Shown piece after piece: positions 1 to 6,100 of a DNA stretch of 10,541 nucleotides (position 1 is its first letter; every line of letters starts with the position of its first letter). Under the pieces are notes generated by a model, which saw nothing but the letters and a program-made list of their open reading frames with translations, was not told the origin of the DNA and searched no databases. Position numbers and translations under genes: made by a program. The stretch is taken from positions 1,238-11,778 of the forward strand of contig DLXL01000500.1 of assembly GCA_003448025.1 (NCBI GenBank), written 5' to 3'. Source of the DNA: Saprospirales bacterium. Lineage in GTDB: Bacteria > Bacteroidota > Bacteroidia > Chitinophagales > Saprospiraceae.

Positions 1-648
1 TTAAAAAACCCGCTTTCCGTGATCATAGCCCAACTGGAAGTTGCATTGGATCAAAAGCGGGATACGGAAGATTATCAGGCTACTTTAAAATCCGTTTTGG
101 AAGATTCCAGGGAATTGAGCGAAGTAACAGAAAAACTGCTCCAACTGGCTAAAGTCCATTCCGAAGGAGCTGATATCCGGTTTGAACGAGTACGACTGGA
201 TGAGTTAATGTTGCAAACGCGCGCCAGTTTGTTGCGATTACATCCGAATTATAAGGTCTCTTTTGATATTATTGGAATTCCGGAGGATGAGGAACAGTTG
301 GTTGTACATGCCAATGAGCCTCTGTTGCGTTCGGCCTTCCAAAACTTAATGGACAATGGATGCAAGTTCTCGCCGGAGAAAAAAGTGGATGTAAAGATCC
401 ATTTTGATGCCTGCGGAAAGCACCGGGTGGAAATATCAGATCGGGGGCCTGGCATTGCTGCTAAAGATTTACAATTGATCTTTCAGCCCTTCTACCGTAG
501 TTCGCAAAGCATTCATGTAAAAGGGTCCGGGATTGGATTATCCCTGGTAGACAGTATCATGAAAATTCACCAGATTGGGATGGACGTGGATTCCGTACAA
601 GGAAAAGGCACTACCTTTAAATTGAGTTTTCCAGCTGTAGCAGCGTGA
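1..648 (+). CDS. Sensor histidine kinase, C-terminal part (5' end outside window)
   Basis: The frame is open from base 1 and gives 215 residues ending in TGA. The first residues, LKNPLS, are the tail of a HisKA H-box (usually HE[IL]KNPLS), so the phospho-accepting His should lie two codons before the window. The dimerisation helices follow, to about residue 60. The HATPase_c domain shows an N-box (NLMDNGCKF, around bases 343-370), a G1 box (DRGPGI, around 439-456), an F-box (IFQPFYRSS) and a G2 box (GSGIGLSL, around 523-545). It ends with the usual GKGTTF strand. This is a classical HPK1-type kinase core that autophosphorylates with ATP and passes phosphate to a response regulator, which probably lies upstream. 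The sensor and membrane part cannot be seen. The haloperoxidase gene starts 13 bases later on the same strand, so co-transcription is likely. The family call is firm; the signal sensed is unknown. Confidence 0.93.
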   Translation, partial: LKNPLSVIIAQLEVALDQKRDTEDYQATLKSVLEDSRELSEVTEKLLQLAKVHSEGADIRFERVRLDELMLQTRASLLRLHPNYKVSFDIIGIPEDEEQLVVHANEPLLRSAFQNLMDNGCKFSPEKKVDVKIHFDACGKHRVEISDRGPGIAAKDLQLIFQPFYRSSQSIHVKGSGIGLSLVDSIMKIHQIGMDVDSVQGKGTTFKLSFPAVAA

Positions 649-661
649 AAATCAATCCACT

Positions 662-2059
662 ATGAGAAAGCAATTCAAACACCAAAACAGGTATGTTACG
701 GGCATCCGATGGTTGATTCCCGCAGGTGGTCTGCTGCTCTGCCTCACGCTGATATTTCATCATTGCCGCTTTTATCAGGTTGCCGAATTACCCGAACGCA
801 GAATGGCAACCAAAATCGCTATTCAATGGAATCAGCTGGCACTGGATCTGGAAAGACATACGATGGGTTACCGACCACCGGTGAGCGCGCGCATGTTCGC
901 ATACGTGGAAATGGCCGCCTACGAAGCATCGCTGCCGGATCTGCCAGACCACATATCACTGGAAAAATTCATTACGGGCTATCAAAAACCGCCTGAAAAA
1001 TTTGGAACCGGACAGTTCAGTTTGCCTGCCAGCGTTAATGCTGCTTATGCCCGAATCTTGCGTCATTTTTTCGCCACCGCACCCAAAAAAATCCTGAATG
1101 AAGTGGATTTGCTCGAGCAACACTTCCATCATAAACTAATAGCACATTCGCCGGATACCGTTATTAGCAAATCTGTTGCATTCGGCCAAAAGGCAGCAGA
1201 AACCGTCTGGGAGTGGTCCAAAACCGATAAGGAAGGACACAATGGACATCTGTATAATTACGACCACGGATATGAGTCGCCGGCATGTGTGGGTTGTTGG
1301 CAGCCTTCCGGCGATCTTGCCACCCCGGCTTTATTGCCTTATTGGGGGCGGGTTCGTCCTTTCATTCCTGAAGTGACTGATATCTCAATCAAGGAGCCTT
1401 TATCCTATAATCCACAGCCAGGTTCAGATTTTTATACGGAAGCCATGGAGGTCTTTTCTGTTTCTCAACCGCTGAGTAAGGAGAATTTATGGATCGCCGA
1501 ATTCTGGAGTGATGACCATCCTGGCCTGACATCCTCCCCAGCTGCAAGGTGGATTTCTATCGCCAACCAGGCACTGGAGAAATCTGAAGCGCCTTTTCCA
1601 GTGGTAATAGAAACCTACCTGAAAAGCGGAATCGCTTTGCACGATGCCGGCATAACGGTTTGGCGTGGCAAATACTGCTACAATTTGGAACGTCCCATAG
1701 CCTATATCCGTAAATACATAAATACGGAGTGGGAAACCCTGCACACTACCCCTTCCTTCCCGTCTTACCCTTCCGGACATGCCGCATTTGGCGCTGCAGT
1801 AGCTGAGGTGCTGACAGATGCACTTGGAACACATTTTGAACTTGTAGACCGTACCCATGAAAAAAGGCAGGAGTTTGCAGGCACCCCCCGCAGTTACAAC
1901 TCCTTTGATGAAATGGCCCGGGAAAATGCCGCCTCCAGAGTACTATTAGGCGTACACTATAGAATGGACTGCGAAGAAGGCGTTCGACTTGGTAAAATAA
2001 TCGGGAAAAAAGCCGTCGAACTCCAACTCAGCCGAAAAGAAGCCGCATTGATATTTTAA
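662..2059 (+). CDS. Vanadium-dependent haloperoxidase / PAP2 superfamily protein
   Basis: The 465-residue protein carries the three oxyanion-site motifs of the vanadium haloperoxidase/acid phosphatase superfamily. Motif 1 is K337-x6-R344-P345. Motif 2 is PSGH at 370-373. Motif 3 is S425-R-x3-G-x-H432-Y-x2-D436. By family knowledge His432 would coordinate vanadate (or form the phospho-enzyme) and His373 would be the acid-base residue. The N-terminus has basic residues and then a hydrophobic stretch (about 16-33), so the protein is probably exported or membrane-anchored in the periplasm. No clean lipobox is seen (FHHC). A CxxC pair at C209/C212, followed by WQP, lies before the catalytic half. 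The length suits bacterial haloperoxidase-like proteins rather than short PAP2 phosphatases. The ATG start is 13 bases after the kinase stop and has no Shine-Dalgarno sequence, which is normal for Bacteroidota. Whether it oxidises halides or removes phosphate cannot be decided from sequence. Confidence 0.92.
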   Translation: MRKQFKHQNRYVTGIRWLIPAGGLLLCLTLIFHHCRFYQVAELPERRMATKIAIQWNQLALDLERHTMGYRPPVSARMFAYVEMAAYEASLPDLPDHISLEKFITGYQKPPEKFGTGQFSLPASVNAAYARILRHFFATAPKKILNEVDLLEQHFHHKLIAHSPDTVISKSVAFGQKAAETVWEWSKTDKEGHNGHLYNYDHGYESPACVGCWQPSGDLATPALLPYWGRVRPFIPEVTDISIKEPLSYNPQPGSDFYTEAMEVFSVSQPLSKENLWIAEFWSDDHPGLTSSPAARWISIANQALEKSEAPFPVVIETYLKSGIALHDAGITVWRGKYCYNLERPIAYIRKYINTEWETLHTTPSFPSYPSGHAAFGAAVAEVLTDALGTHFELVDRTHEKRQEFAGTPRSYNSFDEMARENAASRVLLGVHYRMDCEEGVRLGKIIGKKAVELQLSRKEAALIF

Positions 2060-2182
2060 ACTACAAAAATGCTGTTTCCCGGGAAGACGTAAATCAATCA
2101 TTTTTATGATTTAAGATGCCGCATAGTTGTTTTTGTGCAGTTACCCGCGAAATAGCCTTTTATATGCCATACAGGATCCTTC

Positions 2183-2539
2183 ATGCTTACCATATATCAT
2201 AACTCAAGATGCGGTAAAAGCCGCTGCGCATTACAGGTATTGACGCAATCCGGCGCTGCGTTTGAAATGGTTGAATATCTAAAAAACCCACCATCGGAAG
2301 CGGAGTTAACCCAATTGCTGGAGCTTTTACAAAAACGACCGCTTGATATTATCCGGCAAAAAGAACCTGTTTTTCAGGAACAGTTCAAAGGCAAAACATT
2401 CAGCGATGCAGCCTGGATCCGTATTATAGTAGAGAATCCTATCCTAATGGAGCGCCCTATCGTGGTGGCCGGCAACAAAGCCTGGGTGGCCCGGGATGAT
2501 CAAACCCTGGAAGATATATCTAAGGCCATTTCCAAGTAA
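2183..2539 (+). CDS. arsC: ArsC-family reductase (glutaredoxin-type arsenate reductase-like)
   Basis: This 118-residue, single-domain thioredoxin-fold protein begins with IYHNSRCGKSR, where Cys10 is the family's catalytic cysteine. The arginines that bind arsenate in the E. coli plasmid enzyme (R60, R94, R107) have matching positions here: R58 in DIIRQKE, R91 in NPILMERPIVV, and R104 in WVARDD. The EYLKNPP segment and the overall length also match the ArsC/YffB/Spx group. The usual role is glutathione/glutaredoxin-dependent reduction of arsenate to arsenite in the cytoplasm. There is no arsenite pump, ArsR or other arsenic gene nearby, so the physiological substrate is uncertain and a general thiol-redox role is possible. 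The gene stands alone, 123 bases after the haloperoxidase and 165 before the MpaB gene. The ATG start places the first beta strand directly at the N-terminus, as in the family. Family 0.9, arsenate as substrate about 0.5. Confidence 0.85.
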   Translation: MLTIYHNSRCGKSRCALQVLTQSGAAFEMVEYLKNPPSEAELTQLLELLQKRPLDIIRQKEPVFQEQFKGKTFSDAAWIRIIVENPILMERPIVVAGNKAWVARDDQTLEDISKAISK

Positions 2540-2632
2540 ATATTCGCACGCATTTGCATCGCCCAGATGTAACGCAGATTCCACTGTACAGATTTTATAC
2601 TGATTTTTCCTTCAGAAAAATGGGCACTGAAT

Positions 2633-2677
2633 GGTACTTTTTAAAAAATTTCAAAGAACTTTGCATTTAAAAGTACC
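2633..2677. repeat. Nested inverted repeat before the MpaB-family gene
   Basis: GGTACTTTT (2633-2641) pairs with AAAAGTACC (2669-2677). Inside it, CAAAG (2652-2656) pairs with CTTTG (2659-2663) around AA, and AAAT pairs with ATTT between the two. GAACTTTG (2656-2663) at the centre resembles a Bacteroidota -7 promoter element with one mismatch, 41 bases before the ATG. It may be an operator over a promoter, or a hairpin ending the arsC-like transcript. Confidence 0.5.
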
Positions 2678-2704
2678 CATTAAACACATTCTACCGCCTT
2701 CCCA

Positions 2705-3550
2705 ATGTTTTCCCTTACCTGGCAAATCTATCGTGAGCCCTGGGTGTTGCTGGGTGGCCCCAGAGCCCTACTGCTTCAGGTAGCCCATCCGGCGGTAGCC
2801 GATGGCGTTGCCAGGTACAGCCGTTTCCAGGAAGATCCTTTCGGGCGGGGATACCGCACATTTAAGGCCATGGCTACCCTGTATTTCGGAACCCGGGAGC
2901 AGGCGGAAGCTACTTCCCGCCGACTGAATCGGGTGCATGCCGGAATAAAGGGTACAGACTATACTGCAACCGATCCCGAACTGCAATTATGGGTATTTTC
3001 CACACTTGTAGACACTACATTGCGGGTGTTTGAAGGTATGCCGCTGCGTCAGTTGCCACTTAACTGGAAGGAGTTGTTTTATGAAGAAAGTAAACTAGCC
3101 GCTGCGTTACTGGGTATACCGAAGGAAATATATCCTACTGATTTACACGCCTTTGAATCGTATTTTCAGGCAATGTTGCATGGGGAACTTTTAGGCTCCG
3201 AAAACGTATGCAGGGAAGTCGCGCAAGCCATTTTACAGCATCCCAACACTCCGAAAAAAGCAGCATACTGGCTTTCATCCGTTGGAATACCGGAGCCTTT
3301 GTGCGCACGCCTGGATATCCCGTTCCAACAACAGGCAGCCGAACAATGGATCCGCTGGATGCCGCGAGTTTATGCTGCGTACCGGATTATTCCGCCAATC
3401 CTGCGCTGGGCGCCGGCATACCACCAGGCCATGTACAGAATCAGTATGGAAGATGGTCGGCGCCCCGCCTTTTCTGCATGGTGCTGGCATCATATCACCC
3501 GGTATATCAACGTACCATTAGCCTTGGATCCGACTTCCCCACACATTTGA
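2705..3550 (+). CDS. MpaB/DUF2236-family putative oxygenase
   Basis: The 281-residue protein matches the DUF2236 family, which includes fungal MpaB and bacterial latex-clearing oxygenases. Visible family blocks are W13-x4-GGPRALLLQ (to residue 25), HPAVADGV (28-35), DPFGRGYRT (44-52), a VHAGIKG block with H78, and ATDPELQLWVFSTLVDT (88-104). By family knowledge the conserved histidines belong to a heme-binding, largely helical fold that oxidatively cleaves C=C bonds. The substrate here is unknown. No signal peptide or clear membrane helix is seen. The C-terminal third (about 180-281) is rich in Trp, Pro and Arg and ends soon after RYINVPLALDP, as in relatives. The ATG start follows a 165-base intergenic region carrying a nested inverted repeat. 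The stop lies 13 bases from the stop of the convergent DinB-like gene. Confidence 0.9.
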   Translation: MFSLTWQIYREPWVLLGGPRALLLQVAHPAVADGVARYSRFQEDPFGRGYRTFKAMATLYFGTREQAEATSRRLNRVHAGIKGTDYTATDPELQLWVFSTLVDTTLRVFEGMPLRQLPLNWKELFYEESKLAAALLGIPKEIYPTDLHAFESYFQAMLHGELLGSENVCREVAQAILQHPNTPKKAAYWLSSVGIPEPLCARLDIPFQQQAAEQWIRWMPRVYAAYRIIPPILRWAPAYHQAMYRISMEDGRRPAFSAWCWHHITRYINVPLALDPTSPHI

Positions 3551-3563
3551 TATTTGGTGTTCA

Positions 3564-4157
3564 TCATCCCATCTCATTTGCCAAGCCCGTAGTCGCTTCA
3601 AAAAAGCGCGTATTCTCCTCCATTTGCATTAGATGTCTACGGATATGCATGGCTAAAAAATAGAGGTATTCATACACGTCTATTTTACCCAGTTCATTTA
3701 CAGTCATGGTAGTTTTGTACAAAATACCGGCGCCCTGACCGAGTTGATCCAGCCAGTCCAGGCATTCCTGCAACTGCTCCTTCAGGCGTACGCGTACATC
3801 CGCACCAGGGGCGCCCTGCGGCTCCATGTGCTCGGGGCGAGTCCAGATAAAAGTACCGAGTGTACCTACTTCTTCCAGCTTTTCCCGTTGAAAAACATAA
3901 TGTCCTGCTGCTTCTTTCAGATCGTGCTTCTCCAGCAATTGCATCGATTTGAGTCCTCCTTTCCGGATTAGGATGAGTAAAAAATGATTGGTTAGGGTAA
4001 TATGTTCCAGGATTTCATCAATAGTCCAGCTTCCACGAGGCGGACGAAAGCCACGCAAGTTTTCAGGTGCATCAAACCAGGCATCTGCAGCCTGAAATTG
4101 AGTGGTAAGGGTGTCGCGAATCTCCCGGATCAAGTGGTTAATATTCGATAATGACAT
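3564..4157 (-). CDS. DinB-like (DinB_2 superfamily) putative metal-dependent protein
   Basis: The 197-residue protein has the pattern of the DinB/YfiT four-helix-bundle superfamily. An N-terminal helix leads to PPRGSWTIDEILEHI with His52. A second helix pair follows, then the C-terminal block AMHIRRHLMQME with His171 and His175. These three histidines are the expected divalent-metal triad. The WTIDEILEHI and HxxxH blocks are the best evidence. Members act as thiol-dependent S-transferases or have no known activity; in Bacteroidota many are uncharacterised cytoplasmic proteins. The ATG start (MSLSNINHL) begins the first helix. A promoter-like pair lies just upstream (4184-4214). The gene is convergent with the MpaB gene and divergent from the small exported-protein gene, so it is probably a single-gene unit. 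The substrate cannot be deduced. Confidence 0.85.
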   Translation of the reverse strand: MSLSNINHLIREIRDTLTTQFQAADAWFDAPENLRGFRPPRGSWTIDEILEHITLTNHFLLILIRKGGLKSMQLLEKHDLKEAAGHYVFQREKLEEVGTLGTFIWTRPEHMEPQGAPGADVRVRLKEQLQECLDWLDQLGQGAGILYKTTMTVNELGKIDVYEYLYFLAMHIRRHLMQMEENTRFFEATTGLANEMG

Positions 4158-4183
4158 GTTTATTAAAACCAGAAATGGCTATA

Positions 4184-4214
4184 CAAAAGTTCCCAATATA
4201 TTGATGAGCGGCAA
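4184..4214 (-). promoter_or_regulatory. Possible promoter of the DinB-like gene
   Basis: Read on the - strand, TTG (4214-4212) is followed after 20 bases by AACTTTTG (4191-4184). The second element matches the Bacteroidota -7 element TAnnTTTG in 7 of 8 defined or free positions, with A for the first T. The predicted transcript start near 4177 leaves about 20 bases of leader before the ATG at 4157. This is a pattern match only. Confidence 0.4.
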
Positions 4215-4277
4215 GCGGTATTAGGCTTTTGGTAAATATTTGTAAACCTCGGTTAACAGGCTGTAAAACCGATCCTC

Positions 4278-4312
4278 TTTTGCTTGAAACCCTGGATATG
4301 TGCGTACTTTCG
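4278..4312 (+). promoter_or_regulatory. Bacteroidota-type promoter of the small exported-protein gene
   Basis: TTTTG (4278-4282), 22 bases, then TACTTTCG (4305-4312) resembles the Bacteroidota sigma-70 pattern TTTG plus TAnnTTTG; only the penultimate base of the -7 element differs. Transcription would begin near 4319, giving a leader of about 34 bases before the ATG at 4353. The site also shows that an in-frame TTG at 4284 cannot be the start codon, since it lies inside the promoter. Confidence 0.6.
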
Positions 4313-4352
4313 TGGGCGTTTGAAACTATCTAAATTCAATTCAACCTTTTTA

Positions 4353-4835
4353 ATGAAAAACATCATGAGAAAACCCTTGCAACTGACCCTGATTTTGGCC
4401 TTCGCATTCCTTGTACAATCTGCTACAGCTCAAAAAGATTGGCGCTGGGATGGACATGGCGTAGGCTTTAGCGCCCCGGCTAACATGCGTATCACGCAAA
4501 ACACAGACAGTGAATTCGCCGCAGAAGGCAGTGATCTGATTCTTTCCATTTATGTTGAACAAGATGGCGAAGTAACCAAAGAAACCCTCGCGGATGCCCT
4601 TCTGGTTGCGGCAAAAGAGTTTGAATACGATGAAATCAGCGATGCCGACGAGCTCCAAATAGATGATTTTGAAGGCTATTACGTGGAAGGCACCAAAGAT
4701 GGAGTAGGCGCGTTCATCATCACTTTGTTGGATAAAAAAAGCAGCACGAATCTGGTGGTCGTTATTGCCTTCACCACTGATGGCGCCCGCGACAAAGCGA
4801 TTGATATAGCTGATTCTTTCTACGCCTTTGATTGA
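4353..4835 (+). CDS. Small acidic exported protein of unknown function
   Basis: The 160-residue product starts with a clear Sec signal peptide: MKNIMRKP, then a hydrophobic core LTLILAFAFL, and a likely cut after SATA, before QKDWRWDG. The mature part (about 130 residues) is strongly acidic and has no cysteine. It alternates short strands (VGFSAP, DLILSIYV, GAFIITLL, NLVVVIAFT) with helices (KETLADALLVAAKEF, ARDKAIDIADSFYAF). This strand/helix order, ending in a helix with a SF motif, recalls the PsbP/DcrB-like fold, but that is an inference from shape and not a recognised family hit. ATG 4353 is preferred over an upstream in-frame TTG because the promoter covers that TTG; ATG 4365 is an alternative that keeps the signal peptide. 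The gene stands alone, divergent from the DinB-like gene. The perfect hairpin at 4897-4926 may end its transcript. Confidence 0.75.
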   Translation: MKNIMRKPLQLTLILAFAFLVQSATAQKDWRWDGHGVGFSAPANMRITQNTDSEFAAEGSDLILSIYVEQDGEVTKETLADALLVAAKEFEYDEISDADELQIDDFEGYYVEGTKDGVGAFIITLLDKKSSTNLVVVIAFTTDGARDKAIDIADSFYAFD

Positions 4836-4890
4836 TAAGGCAGGAAGGTTTAACACAAAGGGCAAAAGCCTCAAACAGTGTTTTGACAGA

Positions 4891-4926
4891 TAAAAAAGCC
4901 GTTTCCCAAATCCATGGGAAACGGCT
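4891..4926 (-). terminator. Intrinsic terminator with T-run on the - strand
   Basis: AGCCGTTTCCCA (4897-4908) and TGGGAAACGGCT (4915-4926) pair perfectly over 12 bp around a 6-base loop. Read on the - strand, the stem is followed at once by a run of T (complement of the A-run 4892-4897), which is the textbook form of a rho-independent terminator. On the + strand the stem is followed by CGATTGTT, a weak tail, though it could still stop transcripts of the exported-protein gene 60 bases upstream. The nearest confident - strand gene ends 345 bases away, at 5271. Confidence 0.8.
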
Positions 4927-5038
4927 CGATTGTTATCATGAGGCCTCTGATATATCCTCTTTATTTGCAACAATAGTTGCCTTTGCTCTTTCCAGAGATA
5001 CCTAAGCCGAAAAACAGGGAGGGGGAAGTTTTAAATCA

Positions 5039-5176
5039 TTACTGTGTCTCCCGGTAGATATCAATAGACTTTGTCACAAAACTACCATTCAGGACCATGG
5101 CTAGCCGGCAATTGGTCGTGAATGGCCTGTTTAACGGTGCTAATGGGTTCAAATCTGTACGTGAATGGAAAGACAT
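5039..5176 (-). CDS. Possible small ORF, 45 codons, unknown
   Basis: On the - strand an ATG at 5176-5174 opens 45 codons ending in TAA at 5041-5039, followed directly by TGA. The frame is open further upstream (about 25 more codons) without another ATG. The peptide begins MSFHSRTDLN and ends SIDIYRETQ. It has one Cys and no signal peptide or membrane segment. It lies 94 bases behind the regulator stop and 112 bases before the - strand terminator, so it would be on the regulator transcript if that transcript is not ended earlier. I do not recognise the peptide. It could equally be a chance frame in a 3' untranslated region or the remnant of a longer gene. Confidence 0.2.
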   Translation of the reverse strand: MSFHSRTDLNPLAPLNRPFTTNCRLAMVLNGSFVTKSIDIYRETQ

Positions 5177-5270
5177 CCTGGTCGTGGACGCAGGTTCTGG
5201 GGTAGCACTTAAAAATACCAGGGAAACATCTATAAAACTGGAAAAAGCTCACTCAAGAGACCAGGCTCTA

Positions 5271-5999
5271 TTATACCTGCTCCAATCTTTTCAAAAAATC
5301 ATCCCGATATCCTTTGCTAAGTGGCACGTGCTTGTCTCTTATTTGGATAATCATGTCTTGCAAATCAACACTTTGTATCCATTTCAATTGAATGAGGAAG
5401 CTCCGGTGGGTTCGGGCAAATCGGTTTGCAGGCAGTTTCTCTTCCAAATCGCCCAATGGCATACGAATGGCAAATTTATGGCCATCGGTGGTGTAGAGAA
5501 TGGAATAACGGTCGTCTGCTTCCAGGAAGAGTATATCGTCAAAGTTAACTTTTTCGAGTTTTTGCCTGACCTTAATGAACAGGCAATCCTGCACCGCAAG
5601 GTCGCTTTGCTCAAAGGTGTTGGACGAATCGCCTGAAGCCATTTTAGCAACGGCGAGTTCTATCGTGCGTTGAAGCTGCAGGATGTCAAATGGTTTGATG
5701 ATAAACGCAACAGGGTCGGTTTTTTGCACCCGTGCAAAGGTTTCGTTATCCTGACGTGAAGTGATAAAAACGGTCGGCGTAGGCCGGATTTTATTAACCT
5801 TTTCTGCAAACTGGATACCATTAATATCTCCTGACAAGTTGATGTCCAACAGTAAAAAATCAGGCTGTTCCCGATGGAAACAGTCAAGTGCATCGAAAGC
5901 GTTGTCATACGTACCTGCCAGGTCATAACCCATTTGCTCTACGAGCATTTCGAGCTGACTGGCATAAAGGGGTTCATCTTCGAGGATGAGCAGTTTCAT
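5271..5999 (-). CDS. LytTR-family response regulator
   Basis: The 242-residue protein has two domains. The receiver (1 to about 118) carries the acidic pair E7-D8, phospho-acceptor D52 in LLLDINLSGD, the switch residue T80 in VFITS, and K102 in IIKPFD. After a short linker, a LytTR DNA-binding domain (about 138-242) shows CLFIKVRQKLEKV, DILFLEADDRYS, and the RTHRSFLI block at 197-204. Phosphorylation at D52 should change its DNA binding. It lies 101 bases after the TPR kinase gene on the same strand, so that kinase is the probable partner. ATG 5999 is chosen because MKLLILEDEP is the normal receiver start; an in-frame TTG 60 bases upstream would add a tail without domain support. A promoter in the 101-base gap was not clearly seen. 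Confidence 0.95.
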   Translation of the reverse strand: MKLLILEDEPLYASQLEMLVEQMGYDLAGTYDNAFDALDCFHREQPDFLLLDINLSGDINGIQFAEKVNKIRPTPTVFITSRQDNETFARVQKTDPVAFIIKPFDILQLQRTIELAVAKMASGDSSNTFEQSDLAVQDCLFIKVRQKLEKVNFDDILFLEADDRYSILYTTDGHKFAIRMPLGDLEEKLPANRFARTHRSFLIQLKWIQSVDLQDMIIQIRDKHVPLSKGYRDDFLKRLEQV

Positions 6000-6100
6000 A
6001 GTTCCGTTTTGTGTATTTCTTTGCCGCTGAGGCACAGGGTATTGGAGCAGACCTTTCAAACTTTTGATCCTCTCTGTTGCTGCAGTAAAAGAACAACAAT

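Larger units (their letters stand above)
4836..5270. other. 435-base stretch without a confident gene
   Basis: This stretch lies between the exported-protein stop and the LytTR regulator stop, which is a tail-to-tail arrangement. It holds a perfect 12-bp hairpin (4897-4926), a short GCAAC/GTTGC dyad (4967-4980), an inverted repeat with 11 of 12 paired positions (5085-5096 with 5114-5125), and a 45-codon - strand reading frame (5039-5176). No RNA gene, transposon end or known protein family was recognised. It may be the 3' untranslated region of the regulator transcript, a small gene, or decayed coding sequence. Confidence 0.6.

Noticed and set aside
2131..2160. TTTTG ... TAGCCTTT as promoter of the arsC-like gene
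   Set aside because: The spacing is only 17 bases and the -7 element lacks its final G, so the match is too weak to annotate.
4284..4352. In-frame TTG giving a 23-residue longer exported protein
   Set aside because: The extension overlaps the promoter elements and would put 23 residues in front of a perfect signal peptide.
5085..5125. Inverted repeat considered as an integron attC-like or transposon-end site
   Set aside because: No conserved core (GTTRRRY with its complement), no integrase or transposase, and no target-site duplication were seen. One such near-perfect pair is expected by chance in a window of this size.
5097..5636. 179-codon + strand reading frame
   Set aside because: Most of it is antisense to the LytTR regulator, whose domains are unmistakable. 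The part outside (5097-5270) has no recognisable motif and no + strand promoter.
6000..6059. In-frame TTG start 20 codons before the LytTR regulator ATG
   Set aside because: Receiver domains start at the MKLLILEDEP-type strand; the added residues have no domain support.
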